From CAVVSD01 sp963750895 (GTDB lineage: Bacteria; Actinomycetota; Thermoleophilia; Solirubrobacterales; Solirubrobacteraceae), in NCBI GenBank assembly GCA_963750895.1, contig CAVVSD010000005.1:1-64000 (forward strand): a stretch of DNA of 64,000 nucleotides, in the 5' to 3' direction. Under the pieces are notes generated by a model that did not search any database, had not been told where the DNA came from, and was given only the letters and a program-made list of their open reading frames with translations. The first letter of the stretch is position 1. Every line of letters starts with the position of its first letter. The translations under genes were made by a program, and so were the position numbers. Of this stretch, positions 25,519-34,508 are shown piece after piece.

Positions 25519-28500
25519 ATGGATTTCCGGCTTCTCGGCCCGCTGGAGGTCCGCGATCACGATCGCGCGCTCGCGCTCGGCGGACCCAGGCAGCGCGCGT
25601 TGCTCGCGGTCCTCCTGCTGCACGCCAACCGTGTGGTGTCCTCCGATCGGCTCGCCTACGAGCTCTGGGGAGACGAGCCGCCCGCGACGCTGGCCAAGAG
25701 CCTCCAGGTGACCGTGTCCCGGGTCCGCCGCGTGCTCGGGGACGGCCGGCTCGTCACCCAGGCGCCCGGCTACCTGCTGCGCGTCGAGCGCGACGAGCTC
25801 GACGTGGCGCGCTTCGAGCGGCTCGTGTCGGAGGCCGACGCGATGCCACCCGCGATGGCCGCGCAGCAGCTCCGCGACGCGCTCGGGATGTGGCGCGGTC
25901 CGGCGCTCGCCGATCTCGCCGACGAGTCGTTCGCGCAGGCCGCCTGCGCGCGGCTCGAGGAGCAGCGCATGTGCGCGCTCGAGGACCGCATCGGCGCCGA
26001 CGCGTCGCTCGGTCGCCACGCCGAGCTCGTCGGCGAGCTCGAGGGGCTGGTCCGCGCACACCCGTTGCGCGAGCGGCTCCGCGCGCGGCTCATGCTGTGC
26101 CTGTACCGCTGCGGCCGTCAGGCCGAGGCCCTCGACGCCTACCGACAGGCGCGAGCGGTGCTCGTCGAGGAGCTGGGGATCGAGCCCAGCCGTGAGCTGC
26201 GCGAGCTCCACGACGCGATCCTGCGTCAGGACGCGTCGCTCGACCTCGTGCCCGACGGCGACGTGACGTCGCCGGCGTTCGTCGGCCGCACGGCGCAGCT
26301 CGCGCAGCTGACCGCGGCGATGGACGAGGCGATCGCCGGCCGCGGCGGGGTCGCGCTCGTCACCGGCGAGCCCGGGATCGGCAAGAGCCGGCTGGCGGAG
26401 GAGCTCGTGCTCGCCGCGGAGCGCCGCGACGCCCGCGTGCTCGTCGGGCGCTGCTGGGAGGCCGGTGGAGCGCCCGCCTACTGGCCCTGGGTCCAGTCGC
26501 TGCGCGCGTACGCGCGCGGCCTCGACGACGACACGCTGCGGGCCCGCGTGGCCGACGGCGGGCCGGCGCTGGCGCAGATCCTCCCCGAGCTGCGCGACCG
26601 GCTCACCGATCTTCCCGAGCCCCCGTCCCTGGAGGCGGAGGGCACCCGCTTCCGGCTGTTCGAGGCGGTCACCGGTCTGCTGCGGCGGGCGTCGCGGTCC
26701 GAGCCGCTCCTCGTCGTGCTGGACGACCTGCATGCCGCCGACGAGCCGTCGCTCCTCCTCCTGCGGTACGTCACACGGGAGATCGCCGACTGCCGCGTCC
26801 TCGTCCTCGGCGCCATGCGCGACGTCGACCCGATCCCGCAGCGACCGCTGGACGCGACCCTCGCGGCGCTCGTGCGGGAGCCGAACGCGGCGCGGGTGGC
26901 GCTCGGCGGCCTTCCCGGCCCCGACGTCGCCGCGTACATCGGCGCCACGACCGGGACCGACCCGGAGCCGGCCCTGGCCGAGGCGATCCACGAGCGCACG
27001 GACGGCAATCCGCTGTTCGTCGTGGAGCTCGTGCGCCTGCTCGGGTCCGACGGGACGGTCGAGCACATCCCGCCCGGCGTCCGCGCGGTGATCGAGCAGC
27101 GGGTGCGCCGTCTCTCCGACGAGACCTGCGCCGTCCTCGACGCGGCGTCGATCCTCGGCCGCGAGTTCGACCTCTCCGTGCTCGCCGGCGTCTGCGATCT
27201 CGCCCCGGACGTGCTCCTCGAGCGTCTCGATCCGGCGGTGGCGCAGCGGATCGTCGACGAGGTCCCGGGCACGCCCGGACGCCTGCGCTTCAGCCACGCG
27301 CTCATCCGCGACACGCTGTACGACGACCTCACCGCGACGCGCCGGCTCGCGCTGCACGCCCGCGCCGCCCGGGCGCTCGAGGCCGCCGGCGTGGACCGTC
27401 CGACCGAGCTCGCCCGTCATCACCTGGCGGCGGGCGCGACGGAGGACGCGATCCGTTGGTCGCGCCGCGCCGGCGACCGGGCGGCGGCACAGCTCGCGCA
27501 CGAGGAGGCCGTCCGCCTCTACGAGCAGGCACTGGCCCTGACCAGCGGGGCACCGGCGCGGTGCAAGCTCCTGCTCGCGATCGGCGAGGTCAGCGCTCGC
27601 GCGGGCGACTCCGGGGCCTCCAAGCGGGCGTTCCGCGAGGCCGCCGAGCTCGCCACGACCCACGATCTCCCCGACGACCTCGCGCAGGCCGCCCTGGGCT
27701 ACGGCGGCAGGATCATCTGGAACGTCTCGCGCGACGATCCGCTGCTCGCGGTGCTGCTCGAGCGGGCGCTCGCGGCGCTGCCGGCCGAGGACAGCGCGAC
27801 GCGCGTGCGGCTGCTCGTCCGCCTCGCGGGCGGCCCGCTGCGCGACTCCAACGCCTCCCGGCGGCGCCGGCGGGCGATGAGCGCCGAGGCGCTGGAGATC
27901 GCCCGCCGCCTCGACGACGACGAGACCCTCGCCTACGGCCTGCACGGCTACATCCTCGGACACCACGGCCCGTCGCACACCCGCAGGCAGCTCGCGCTCG
28001 CGGCGGAGCTCATCGACGTCGCGACGCGTCTCGGCGACGGAGAGCGCGTCGCCGACGGGCTGGAGGAGCATCTCGTCGCGGCGATGGAGCTCGGGGACGT
28101 CGCGACCGCCGAGGCCGACCTGCGCCGGATGGCGGATGTGGTCGCGGAGCTGCGCCAGCCCGCGCAGCAGTGGCTGCTCGCCGTCTACCGCGCCCTGTTC
28201 GCGCTGCTGCGCGGGGAGCCGGACGCCGAGGCGCGGGTCGAGTCCGCCCGGGCGCTCGGGCTCGGGACGCTGAGCTGGAACGCCGAGGTCACGTACCGCC
28301 TGCAGCTCTCCCTGCTGCGCCGCGACCAGGGCCGGATCGGCGAGGCGTGCGACCTGCTGCGCGCGTCCGTGCGCGAGTTCCCGACGTACGCGGTCTTCCG
28401 GTGCGCGCTGGCGCAGGCCGCCGCGGAGCTCGGCGACGACGAGGAGGCGCTGCGGATGGTGGCGACCGAGCCGCCCGTCGACGAGGAGTGGCTCGTCGGC

Positions 28501-28836
28501 ACGGTGCTGCTCGCGGAGGCCGCCGCGCGTCTCCGCCAGACCGAGCGCGGGCGGGTGCTGCGCGAGCGGCTGCTCCCCTACGCGGACCGGCTCGCCGTGT
28601 GCCCGCCGGAGATCTGCGTCGGGGCGGTCGCGCGCCCGCTCGCGATGCTCGCGACCGACGAGCGCGAGGCCGACCGTCACCGCGCGTTCGCCGCCGAGCT
28701 GCACGAGCGCATCGGCGCGCGGCCGTGGATGGAGCGCATGCGGACACTAGGTTGGGGCGATGTCACTCGCCCCGACCGTCTCCTCTCCCCCACGGCGCGA
28801 CGATGCCGCAGCTCGGCCTCGGCACCTGGCCGATGA
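25519..28836 (+). CDS. SARP-family regulator with BTAD, ATPase and TPR domains (AfsR-like)
   Basis: A 1105-aa regulator: winged-helix DNA-binding domain (residues 1-90, MDFRLLGPLEVRDHDRALAL, SLQVTVSRVRRVLG), BTAD domain (about 95-240), AAA/STAND ATPase (Walker A GEPGIGKS at 283-290, Walker B LLVVLDDLHAADEPS) and a long TPR-like C-terminus. This is the AfsR/SARP plan, in which the N-terminal domain binds direct repeats near -35 boxes of target genes. The last 30 residues (TARRCRSSASAPGR) are not protein-like and overlap the aldo-keto reductase start; an indel near the end is possible. The AKR and aldolase genes immediately downstream are the obvious targets or co-transcribed partners. Confidence 0.85.
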   Translation: MDFRLLGPLEVRDHDRALALGGPRQRALLAVLLLHANRVVSSDRLAYELWGDEPPATLAKSLQVTVSRVRRVLGDGRLVTQAPGYLLRVERDELDVARFERLVSEADAMPPAMAAQQLRDALGMWRGPALADLADESFAQAACARLEEQRMCALEDRIGADASLGRHAELVGELEGLVRAHPLRERLRARLMLCLYRCGRQAEALDAYRQARAVLVEELGIEPSRELRELHDAILRQDASLDLVPDGDVTSPAFVGRTAQLAQLTAAMDEAIAGRGGVALVTGEPGIGKSRLAEELVLAAERRDARVLVGRCWEAGGAPAYWPWVQSLRAYARGLDDDTLRARVADGGPALAQILPELRDRLTDLPEPPSLEAEGTRFRLFEAVTGLLRRASRSEPLLVVLDDLHAADEPSLLLLRYVTREIADCRVLVLGAMRDVDPIPQRPLDATLAALVREPNAARVALGGLPGPDVAAYIGATTGTDPEPALAEAIHERTDGNPLFVVELVRLLGSDGTVEHIPPGVRAVIEQRVRRLSDETCAVLDAASILGREFDLSVLAGVCDLAPDVLLERLDPAVAQRIVDEVPGTPGRLRFSHALIRDTLYDDLTATRRLALHARAARALEAAGVDRPTELARHHLAAGATEDAIRWSRRAGDRAAAQLAHEEAVRLYEQALALTSGAPARCKLLLAIGEVSARAGDSGASKRAFREAAELATTHDLPDDLAQAALGYGGRIIWNVSRDDPLLAVLLERALAALPAEDSATRVRLLVRLAGGPLRDSNASRRRRRAMSAEALEIARRLDDDETLAYGLHGYILGHHGPSHTRRQLALAAELIDVATRLGDGERVADGLEEHLVAAMELGDVATAEADLRRMADVVAELRQPAQQWLLAVYRALFALLRGEPDAEARVESARALGLGTLSWNAEVTYRLQLSLLRRDQGRIGEACDLLRASVREFPTYAVFRCALAQAAAELGDDEEALRMVATEPPVDEEWLVGTVLLAEAAARLRQTERGRVLRERLLPYADRLAVCPPEICVGAVARPLAMLATDEREADRHRAFAAELHERIGARPWMERMRTLGWGDVTRPDRLLSPTARRCRSSASAPGR

Positions 28837-29591
28837 GCTCGGCCGAGGCCGAGCGTGCCGTGCCGACCGCGATCGAGGCCGGCTACCGACTCGTCGACAC
28901 CGCGTACGCGTACGGCAACGAGGACGGCGTCGGCGCCGGACTGCGCGCGAGCGGGCTCCCGCGCGAGGAGCTGTTCGTCACGACCAAGCTCAACGCCGAG
29001 TGGCACGGGGTGCGCGAGGTGCGCGAGGCCTTCGTCGACAGCACGCGCAAGCTCGGCGTCGAGTACCTCGATCTGTACCTCATCCACTGGCCCAATCCCG
29101 ACCAGGACCGCTACGTCGACGCCTGGCGCGGGCTCTGCCGCCTGCTCGACGAGGGGCTCGTCCGCGCGATCGGCGTCTCGAACTTCAAGCCCGCGCACCT
29201 CGAGCGGCTCCTCGAGGCGACCGGGGTCGCGCCCGACGTCAACCAGATCGAGCTCAACCCCTACCTGGCCCGCACGGAGCCGCGCGCGTTCCACGAGAAG
29301 CACGGCATCGTGACCCAGTCCTACAGCCCGCTCGACCGGGGCGGGGAGCTGCTGCGCGAGCCCGTCGTCGTCGCTGCGGCCGAGCGCCTCGGGCGTACCC
29401 CGGCCCAGGTCGTGCTGCGCTGGCACGTGCAGCAGGGCCTGACCGTCGCGGTGAAGTCCTCCGACCCGCAGCGCCAGGCGGAGAACCTCGCCGTCTTCGA
29501 CTTCGAGCTGAGCGCGGACGAGCTGGCGGCGCTGTCCGCGCTCGACCGAGGCGAGGCCGCGGCGACCGACTCCGATACGTTCGGGCACTGA
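28803..29591 (+). CDS. Aldo/keto reductase
   Basis: A 262-aa AKR barrel. The catalytic tetrad is visible: Asp32 and Tyr37 in LVDTAYAYGNE, Lys62 in VTTKL, His95 in LYLIHWPNPD; the cofactor-binding SNFKPAHLERLLEATG and VAVKSSDPQRQAENL sequences follow the family pattern of NADPH-dependent reductases. An ATG at 28760 precedes MSLAPTVS, and after a one-base change LPHGATMPQLGLGTW would continue it, giving the usual N-terminal hairpin; the start at 28803 is therefore conservative. Stop overlaps the next gene (TGATG). Substrate unknown; neighbours suggest a hydroxy-acid or sugar-derived aldehyde. Confidence 0.85.
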   Translation: MPQLGLGTWPMSSAEAERAVPTAIEAGYRLVDTAYAYGNEDGVGAGLRASGLPREELFVTTKLNAEWHGVREVREAFVDSTRKLGVEYLDLYLIHWPNPDQDRYVDAWRGLCRLLDEGLVRAIGVSNFKPAHLERLLEATGVAPDVNQIELNPYLARTEPRAFHEKHGIVTQSYSPLDRGGELLREPVVVAAAERLGRTPAQVVLRWHVQQGLTVAVKSSDPQRQAENLAVFDFELSADELAALSALDRGEAAATDSDTFGH

Positions 29592-30331
29592 TGAGCCTGC
29601 TCGGAGAGGGCACGACGCTCGGCGGCTGGTGCCACATGCCCGGCGGCTTCGCCGCGGAGGTCATGGCGGCCGCGGGCTTCGACTGGATCCTCGTCGATCG
29701 CCAGCACGGGCTGATCGGCGAGAGCGAGCTGTTCGACATGCTCCGCGCGCTCACGATCTCGGGGACGCCGACGTTCGTGCGCGTGTCCCAGGCCGACCAC
29801 GGCGAGATCGGCCGCGCGCTGGACGGCGGCGCGCACGGGGTCGTCGTGCCGCAGATCGGCTCGGTGGAGGAGGCGCAGCTCGTCGCGCGCGCGTGCCGGT
29901 ACGCGCCGGCGGGGGCGCGGAGCATCGGCCCGACGCGGGCGAAGCTGTACGACCGCGCCGACCCGCGGGCCGCGGACGCGTCGGTCCTGTGCCTGCCGAT
30001 GATCGAGTCGCGCGCGGGGCTGGACGCCGTCGAGGCGATCGCGGCGGTCGAGGGCGTCGACGGGCTGTTCGTCGGCCCCGCCGACCTCGCGCTCGACCTC
30101 GGGGTCGAGGGCGCGGAGCTCGACGAGGCGCTCGGCCGGATCGCCCGCGCCTGCCACGAGCAGGGCAAGCTCGCCGGCGCGTTCGGCATGGGCGCGGCGC
30201 GCATCCCCGGCTGGGTCGACCTCGGCTACGAGTTCCTGGCCGTGGACTCCGACGCGTCGTTCCTGCTCGCCGCCGCCCGTGAGGCGCTCAGCGATGCGCG
30301 CGGGCGCCTGCGGGCCGCCACACGTGGATGA
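29591..30331 (+). CDS. HpcH/HpaI-family aldolase
   Basis: A 246-aa class II (metal-dependent) pyruvate aldolase. DWILVDRQHGLIGESELFDM has the Arg-x-His catalytic pair, and LPMIESRAGLDAVEAIAAVE with GLFVGPADLALDLG supplies the metal-binding Glu and Asp. These enzymes cleave 2-keto-3-deoxy acids or 4-hydroxy-2-oxo-heptanedioate into pyruvate plus an aldehyde, often in aromatic or sugar-acid breakdown. Starts at ATG 29591 overlapping the AKR stop; an AKR would reduce the aldehyde product. It overlaps the convergent CBS gene by 44 bp. Confidence 0.85.
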   Translation: MSLLGEGTTLGGWCHMPGGFAAEVMAAAGFDWILVDRQHGLIGESELFDMLRALTISGTPTFVRVSQADHGEIGRALDGGAHGVVVPQIGSVEEAQLVARACRYAPAGARSIGPTRAKLYDRADPRAADASVLCLPMIESRAGLDAVEAIAAVEGVDGLFVGPADLALDLGVEGAELDEALGRIARACHEQGKLAGAFGMGAARIPGWVDLGYEFLAVDSDASFLLAAAREALSDARGRLRAATRG

Positions 30332-30680
30332 GGTCGCGCATCGAGATGATCCCGATCACGTCGCCCTCGCGGACGACGACGAGGTGACGGAACCCGCCCT
30401 CGGCCATCCGGTCGGCGGCCTCCTCGAGGTCCCAGTCGCTGTCGGCGAACACCGCGGTGGCGGTGAGGTGGTCCTTGACCTGCTCGCTGTCGGGGTCGTG
30501 GCCGCGCCCGAGGGCCCGCACGACGTCGCGCTCCGTGACGATCCCGGGACCTGGCTGCTCGGGGTCGAGGATCACGGCGGCACCGACGTTGTTCTTGCAC
30601 ATGAACTCGGCCGCCTCGCGCAGCGTGCGCCCAGGTGTCAGCGTGAGCACGTTCTCCGTCATCGCGTCGTGGACCTTCAC
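30288..30680 (-). CDS. Tandem CBS-domain protein
   Basis: A 130-aa protein made of two CBS motifs: VHDAMTENVLTLTPGRTLRE with VGAAVILDPEQPGPGIVTER, then VKDHLTATAVFADSDWDLEE with GFRHLVVVREGDVIGIISMR. Such stand-alone CBS pairs bind adenine nucleotides and act as energy or redox sensors. The GTG at 30680 was chosen because GGAGAGGAG sits just upstream and the CBS pattern begins there; longer starts exist at 30701 and 30725. The 3' end overlaps the aldolase gene on the other strand. Confidence 0.8.
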   Translation of the reverse strand: MKVHDAMTENVLTLTPGRTLREAAEFMCKNNVGAAVILDPEQPGPGIVTERDVVRALGRGHDPDSEQVKDHLTATAVFADSDWDLEEAADRMAEGGFRHLVVVREGDVIGIISMRDLIHVWRPAGARAHR

Positions 30681-30763
30681 CGCCGGCTCCTCTCCCTTCA
30701 CGTCAGAGACTCCTTGATACGCCACCTGCTACCCAAATGCAACAAACAGCACGAGCAAGTCGC

Positions 30764-31393
30764 ATGACCGCGCCCAGCGAGCTCCTCATCGAGACCCCGC
30801 ACGGGCCCGCTCGGGCGTTCGTGCACCCGGTGGCTGCCCCGATCGGCGGCCTCGTCCTCGGACACGGCGCGGGCGGCGGCGTCTCGGCCCGCGACATCGT
30901 CGCCGTGACGAACGCCGCGCTGGAGGCCTCGATCGCCGTCGCGCTCGTCGAGCAGCCCTACCGCGTCGCGGGGCGCCGCTCCCCGGCGCCGGCGAAGCAG
31001 CTCGACGCGGCGTGGACCGCGGTGCTCGGCGACCTGCGGGCGGGCCCGCTCGCAGGCGTGGAGGTCGTCACCGGCGGTCGGTCCTCGGGTGCGCGGGTCG
31101 CGTGTCGCACCGCGGGCGCGACGGGCGCCGCGGGCGTGCTGTGCCTGGCGTTCCCGCTCGTGCCACCCCGGCGGCGCACCGCGACGGAGCCGCCGCCGTC
31201 GCGCATCGGCGAGCTCGAGGGCGTCGAGGTGCCCGTGCTCGTGATCCAGGGCGTGAGCGACCCGTTCGGGATGCCGCCCGCGGCGCCCGGCCGGACGGTC
31301 GTGGAGGTCGCGGGCACCCACAGCCTCGCCGCGGAGCGGCCGCGGATCGCGGCCGCCGCCCGCGACTGGCTCGTGGCGCTGCTCAGCTCCTGA
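30764..31393 (+). CDS. Alpha/beta hydrolase of the KANL3/Tex30-like type
   Basis: A 209-aa compact alpha/beta hydrolase. LVLGHGAGGGVSARDIVA is the oxyanion loop, GGRSSGARVACRTA carries the nucleophile Ser of GxSxG, VLVIQGVSDPFGMPP contains the acid Asp, and VEVAGTHSLAAE the His. The family includes small esterases and predicted dienelactone-hydrolase relatives with unknown substrates. ATG 30764 follows an AT-rich promoter-like stretch shared with the CBS gene. Its stop overlaps the end of the ferredoxin reductase gene by about 11 bp. Confidence 0.75.
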   Translation: MTAPSELLIETPHGPARAFVHPVAAPIGGLVLGHGAGGGVSARDIVAVTNAALEASIAVALVEQPYRVAGRRSPAPAKQLDAAWTAVLGDLRAGPLAGVEVVTGGRSSGARVACRTAGATGAAGVLCLAFPLVPPRRRTATEPPPSRIGELEGVEVPVLVIQGVSDPFGMPPAAPGRTVVEVAGTHSLAAERPRIAAAARDWLVALLSS

Positions 31394-32783
31394 CGGCCAC
31401 GCCGCCGGCGTCGAGCAGCTCGGCGACGGTGCAGAACTTCACGCGCGGGCGGCCGTGCGGCTCGCCGGCCTCGCGCTCGGCCTGGTCGATGGTCTCCCAG
31501 TGCGCGTACGTGACGTGGTCGCCGCAGCGCTCGGCCAGCAGCGCCTCGATCGACTCGCGCTCGGGCTGGGTGCAGTCGAGCATCCTGCCCGCCGCGACGT
31601 CCTCCAGCAGCGCCTTGACGGTCTCCTGCGCGTCGCGCTTGTTCGTGCCGATGATCCCGCTCGGCCCGCGCTTGATCCAGCCGACGACGTACTGGCCCGG
31701 GACCTGCTCGCCGCCCGCCTCGGTGAGGACGCGGCCCAGCTCGTTGGGGATGACCGCGCGCGCCTCGTCGAAGGGGACGCCCTCGAGCGCGACGCCGCGG
31801 TAGCCGACGGAGCGGAACACCAGGCTGGCGGGGATCGTCTCCCGCTCGCCCGTGGAGCGGGCCTTCAGCGAGCCGTCGTCGGCCTGCACGAGCTCGTTGC
31901 GCTCGACGACGACGCCCTCGACCTTGCCGTCGCCCACGATCTCGACGGGCGAGGTGAGGAAGCGCACGACGACGCGCTTGCGCTTGCCCTCCGGCGTGCG
32001 CTGCGAGTACTCGGTGAAGATCTCGACGTTGCGCCTGGAGGTCATGTCGGCCTCGTCGCTCTCGATCCACGCCCTGCTGGCGGCGTCGAGGTCGACGTCG
32101 CGCGGGTCGACGATGACGTCGGCGTCCTCGAGCTCGCCGAGCTCGAGGACCTCGGGGTTCGTGAACGCGGCCTGCGCCGGCCCGCGGCGGCCGAGCACGA
32201 CGATCTCGGTGATCGAGCTGTCGCGCAGCACCTCGAGCGCGTGGTCGGCGACGTCGGTCACCGCGAGCTCGTCGTAGGTCAGCGCGAGCATGCGCGCGAC
32301 GTCGGCCGCGACGTTCCCGTTGCCGACGACGACGGCGGTCTGGCCGCTGAGGTCGAACTCGAGGTCGCGGTAGTCGGGGTGGCCGTTGTACCAGGCGACG
32401 AACTCCGTCGCGGCCCAGCTGCCAGGGAGGTCCTCGCCCTCGATGCCCAGCCGGCGGTCGGCCGCGGCGCCGAACGCGTAGATGACCGCGTGGTAGCGGT
32501 CGCACAGCTCCTCGACCGTGATGTCACGGCCGATCTCCACGTTGCCGAAGAAGCGGAACTCCGGATGCGAGGCCGTCTTCTCGTACATGCGGGTGACGGC
32601 CTTGATGTTCGGATGGTCGGGCGCGACCCCCGCCCGGACCAGACCCCACGGGGTCGGGAGGCGGTCGAAGACGTCCACCTGCGCTGCGATGTCGGTCGAG
32701 CGCTGCAGTGCGCCTGCGGCATAGAGGCCCGAGGGGCCGGAACCGATGATCGCGACGCGGAGAGGCTGGGCTGTCTCGTTCAT
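31383..32783 (-). CDS. Ferredoxin-NADP reductase, FprA/adrenodoxin-reductase type
   Basis: A 466-aa flavoprotein. The N-terminal FAD motif AIIGSGPSGLYAAGALQ and the internal NADP motif VVVGNGNVAADVARML, together with TPWGLVRAGVAPDHPNIKAV and the C-terminal WIKRGPSGIIGTNKRDAQET, are the complete pattern of mitochondrial-type adrenodoxin reductases (FprA in mycobacteria), which feed electrons from NADPH to ferredoxins for P450s or other oxygenases. ATG 32783 was preferred over a GTG at 32795. No ferredoxin or P450 gene is adjacent. Confidence 0.87.
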   Translation of the reverse strand: MNETAQPLRVAIIGSGPSGLYAAGALQRSTDIAAQVDVFDRLPTPWGLVRAGVAPDHPNIKAVTRMYEKTASHPEFRFFGNVEIGRDITVEELCDRYHAVIYAFGAAADRRLGIEGEDLPGSWAATEFVAWYNGHPDYRDLEFDLSGQTAVVVGNGNVAADVARMLALTYDELAVTDVADHALEVLRDSSITEIVVLGRRGPAQAAFTNPEVLELGELEDADVIVDPRDVDLDAASRAWIESDEADMTSRRNVEIFTEYSQRTPEGKRKRVVVRFLTSPVEIVGDGKVEGVVVERNELVQADDGSLKARSTGERETIPASLVFRSVGYRGVALEGVPFDEARAVIPNELGRVLTEAGGEQVPGQYVVGWIKRGPSGIIGTNKRDAQETVKALLEDVAAGRMLDCTQPERESIEALLAERCGDHVTYAHWETIDQAEREAGEPHGRPRVKFCTVAELLDAGGVAVRS

Positions 32784-32836
32784 GGAGGCATCCACTCTAG
32801 GAAATCCGACCGCGTTCGTCGCCTATCGTCGCGGGC

Positions 32837-33625
32837 ATGGATCTGGGACTGCAGGGCCGGGTCGTCCTCGTGACCGGGTCGAACCGCGGCATCGGCCGGG
32901 CGATCGCGCGGTCGGCGGCGGGCGAGGGCGCGATCGTGGCGATGTGCGGGCGCAACGAGGAGCTCGGGCTCGAGGCGGTCGCCGAGCTGGGCGAGGACCG
33001 CGCGTCGTGGTTCACCGTCGACGTGACCGACGCCGAGGCGGTCGGCGCGCTGCCGGCCGCGGTGATGGCGCGCCTCGGCCGGCTCGACGCGGTCGTGAAC
33101 AACGCGGGGCGCTTCGGCGGCGGCCCGGCGGTCGAGCTGACCCCCGAGGGCATCCACGAGGGGATCGACACGAAGGTCGCGGGCGCGGTCGGGCTGATCC
33201 GCGCGGCGCTGCCGGCGCTGCGCCAGAGCGACCAGGCGCGCGTGGTGAACATCGGCGGCATCAGCGCGCAGCGGGTGACGCCGGGCGCCGCGGTGACCGC
33301 GATCGCGAACGCCGGCATGGCGACGGTCAGCGGCTACCTGGCGCAGGAGCTCGCGCCCGACGGCATCACGGTGAACTGCGTCATCCCCGGCTACGTGCTG
33401 TCGGAGGTGTGGCGGGGCCGCGCGGACGCGGTGGCCTCGGCTGAGGGCCTCTCGGCGGAGGCCGGGCTGCAGCGGGTGCTGGACCTCCAGGGCCTGGCGG
33501 GCCGCTGGGGCGACCCGAGCGAGATCGCCGACGTCGTGGTGTTCCTGCTGTCGGCGCAGGCGCGGTTCGTCAGCGGTGCTGCGTTTCGGGTGGACGGGGC
33601 GCAGTTCGAGGGTCTGCAGCGGTAG
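32837..33625 (+). CDS. SDR-fold protein lacking the catalytic Ser-Tyr-Lys
   Basis: A 262-aa short-chain dehydrogenase fold with a good cofactor motif (TGSNRGIGRAIA) and NNAG. By alignment to classical SDRs the catalytic residues are replaced: the Ser position falls on Gly141 (NIGGIS), Tyr on Thr154 and Lys on Asn158 (VTAIANAG). It may bind NAD(P) without acting as a dehydrogenase, or act on something else. The rest of the fold, including ELAPDGITVNCVIPG, is intact, so it is not a simple pseudogene. Divergent from FprA with only 53 bp between starts. Confidence 0.8.
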   Translation: MDLGLQGRVVLVTGSNRGIGRAIARSAAGEGAIVAMCGRNEELGLEAVAELGEDRASWFTVDVTDAEAVGALPAAVMARLGRLDAVVNNAGRFGGGPAVELTPEGIHEGIDTKVAGAVGLIRAALPALRQSDQARVVNIGGISAQRVTPGAAVTAIANAGMATVSGYLAQELAPDGITVNCVIPGYVLSEVWRGRADAVASAEGLSAEAGLQRVLDLQGLAGRWGDPSEIADVVVFLLSAQARFVSGAAFRVDGAQFEGLQR

Positions 33626-33667
33626 CTGAGGGGGGCGAACTGCGATCCGCCACGTGGTCACTTTCTG

Positions 33668-34508
33668 TCGGTATGCGACGACAAAGTCGTCATTGATGCC
33701 TCGCCGGTCGCCAGCACGGTGTCGTCGCCCGGCCGCAGCTGCTCGACGACGGGTGGTCGGCCGTCGCGGATCGATCGCGAGGTGCGCGCAGGCGCCGGCT
33801 CCACGCGTCCACGCCGGCGTCTACGCCGTCGGGCACCGCGCCCTGACCGACCGCGGCTCGATGGATGGCCGCCACGCTGGCCTGCGAGCGGCGTGCTGAG
33901 CCATCACAGCGCCGGCGCGCTGTGGGAGCTGCCCGATCTCCGACAACGGCCTGACACACGTCGTGGCGGCGACCGGCACGGCGACGGAAGTCGCGGATCG
34001 ACGCCCACCGTGCCGACCTCCATCCGAGCGACCGCACCACCCGCCACGGCATCCCGGTCACCACGATCGCCCGGACCCTCGTCGACCTCTCACACTCCCT
34101 CGATGACGAGTCCCTCCACCGCGTGATCAGGGAGGCGCAGTTCCGGGGCCTCTTCGACGACGACCGCATCAGGGACGCGCTCACGCGACGGCCGTCGGCG
34201 CGGCTCAAGGCCTACCTCGACGACCCGACGGTCACCCAGACCGACCTCGAGGACCGGTTCCTCCGCATCTGCCGGCGCTACCGCATCCCCACCCCGGTCA
34301 CGCAGCACGGAGCCCGACCGCGCGTCGACTTCGCCTGGCCGGACCGCCGGCTCGTCGTCGAGGTCGACGGCTGGCAGGCACACCGCACCCGCGTCGCCTT
34401 CCAGGACGACCGGACGAACACGAACCGACTGCAGCTCGCCGGGGCACATCGTCCTGCGCTACACCTGGGACGACGTCACGGATGCGGCACGCCGAGGTCG
34501 CCGCTCAG
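33668..34508 (+). pseudogene. AbiEi-like / DUF559 protein, broken by several frameshifts
   Basis: Fragments in different frames add up to one gene: HGVVARPQLLDDGW, VHAGVYAVGHRALTDRG and LSHHSAGALWELP are the N-terminal winged-helix part typical of AbiEi-type antitoxin-like proteins; VTTIARTLVDLSHSLDDESL and LEDRFLRICRRYRIPTP lead into a DUF559 (Vsr-like PD-(D/E)XK) domain with PRVDFAWPDRRLVVEVDGWQ. At least four shifts are needed, including a last one near 34445 (HIVLRYTWDDVT in another frame). So many breaks in one 850-bp gene suggest genuine decay. Intact relatives are common in actinobacteria; role unproven. Confidence 0.6.

Noticed and set aside
24313..28704. Very long open frame on the minus strand opposite the SARP regulator
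   Set aside because: GC-rich codon bias opens long antisense frames. The plus-strand SARP protein has complete domains, while the minus translation is Arg/Gly/Ala low-complexity without any domain; only its last third (the MetE/UROD-like gene) is real.
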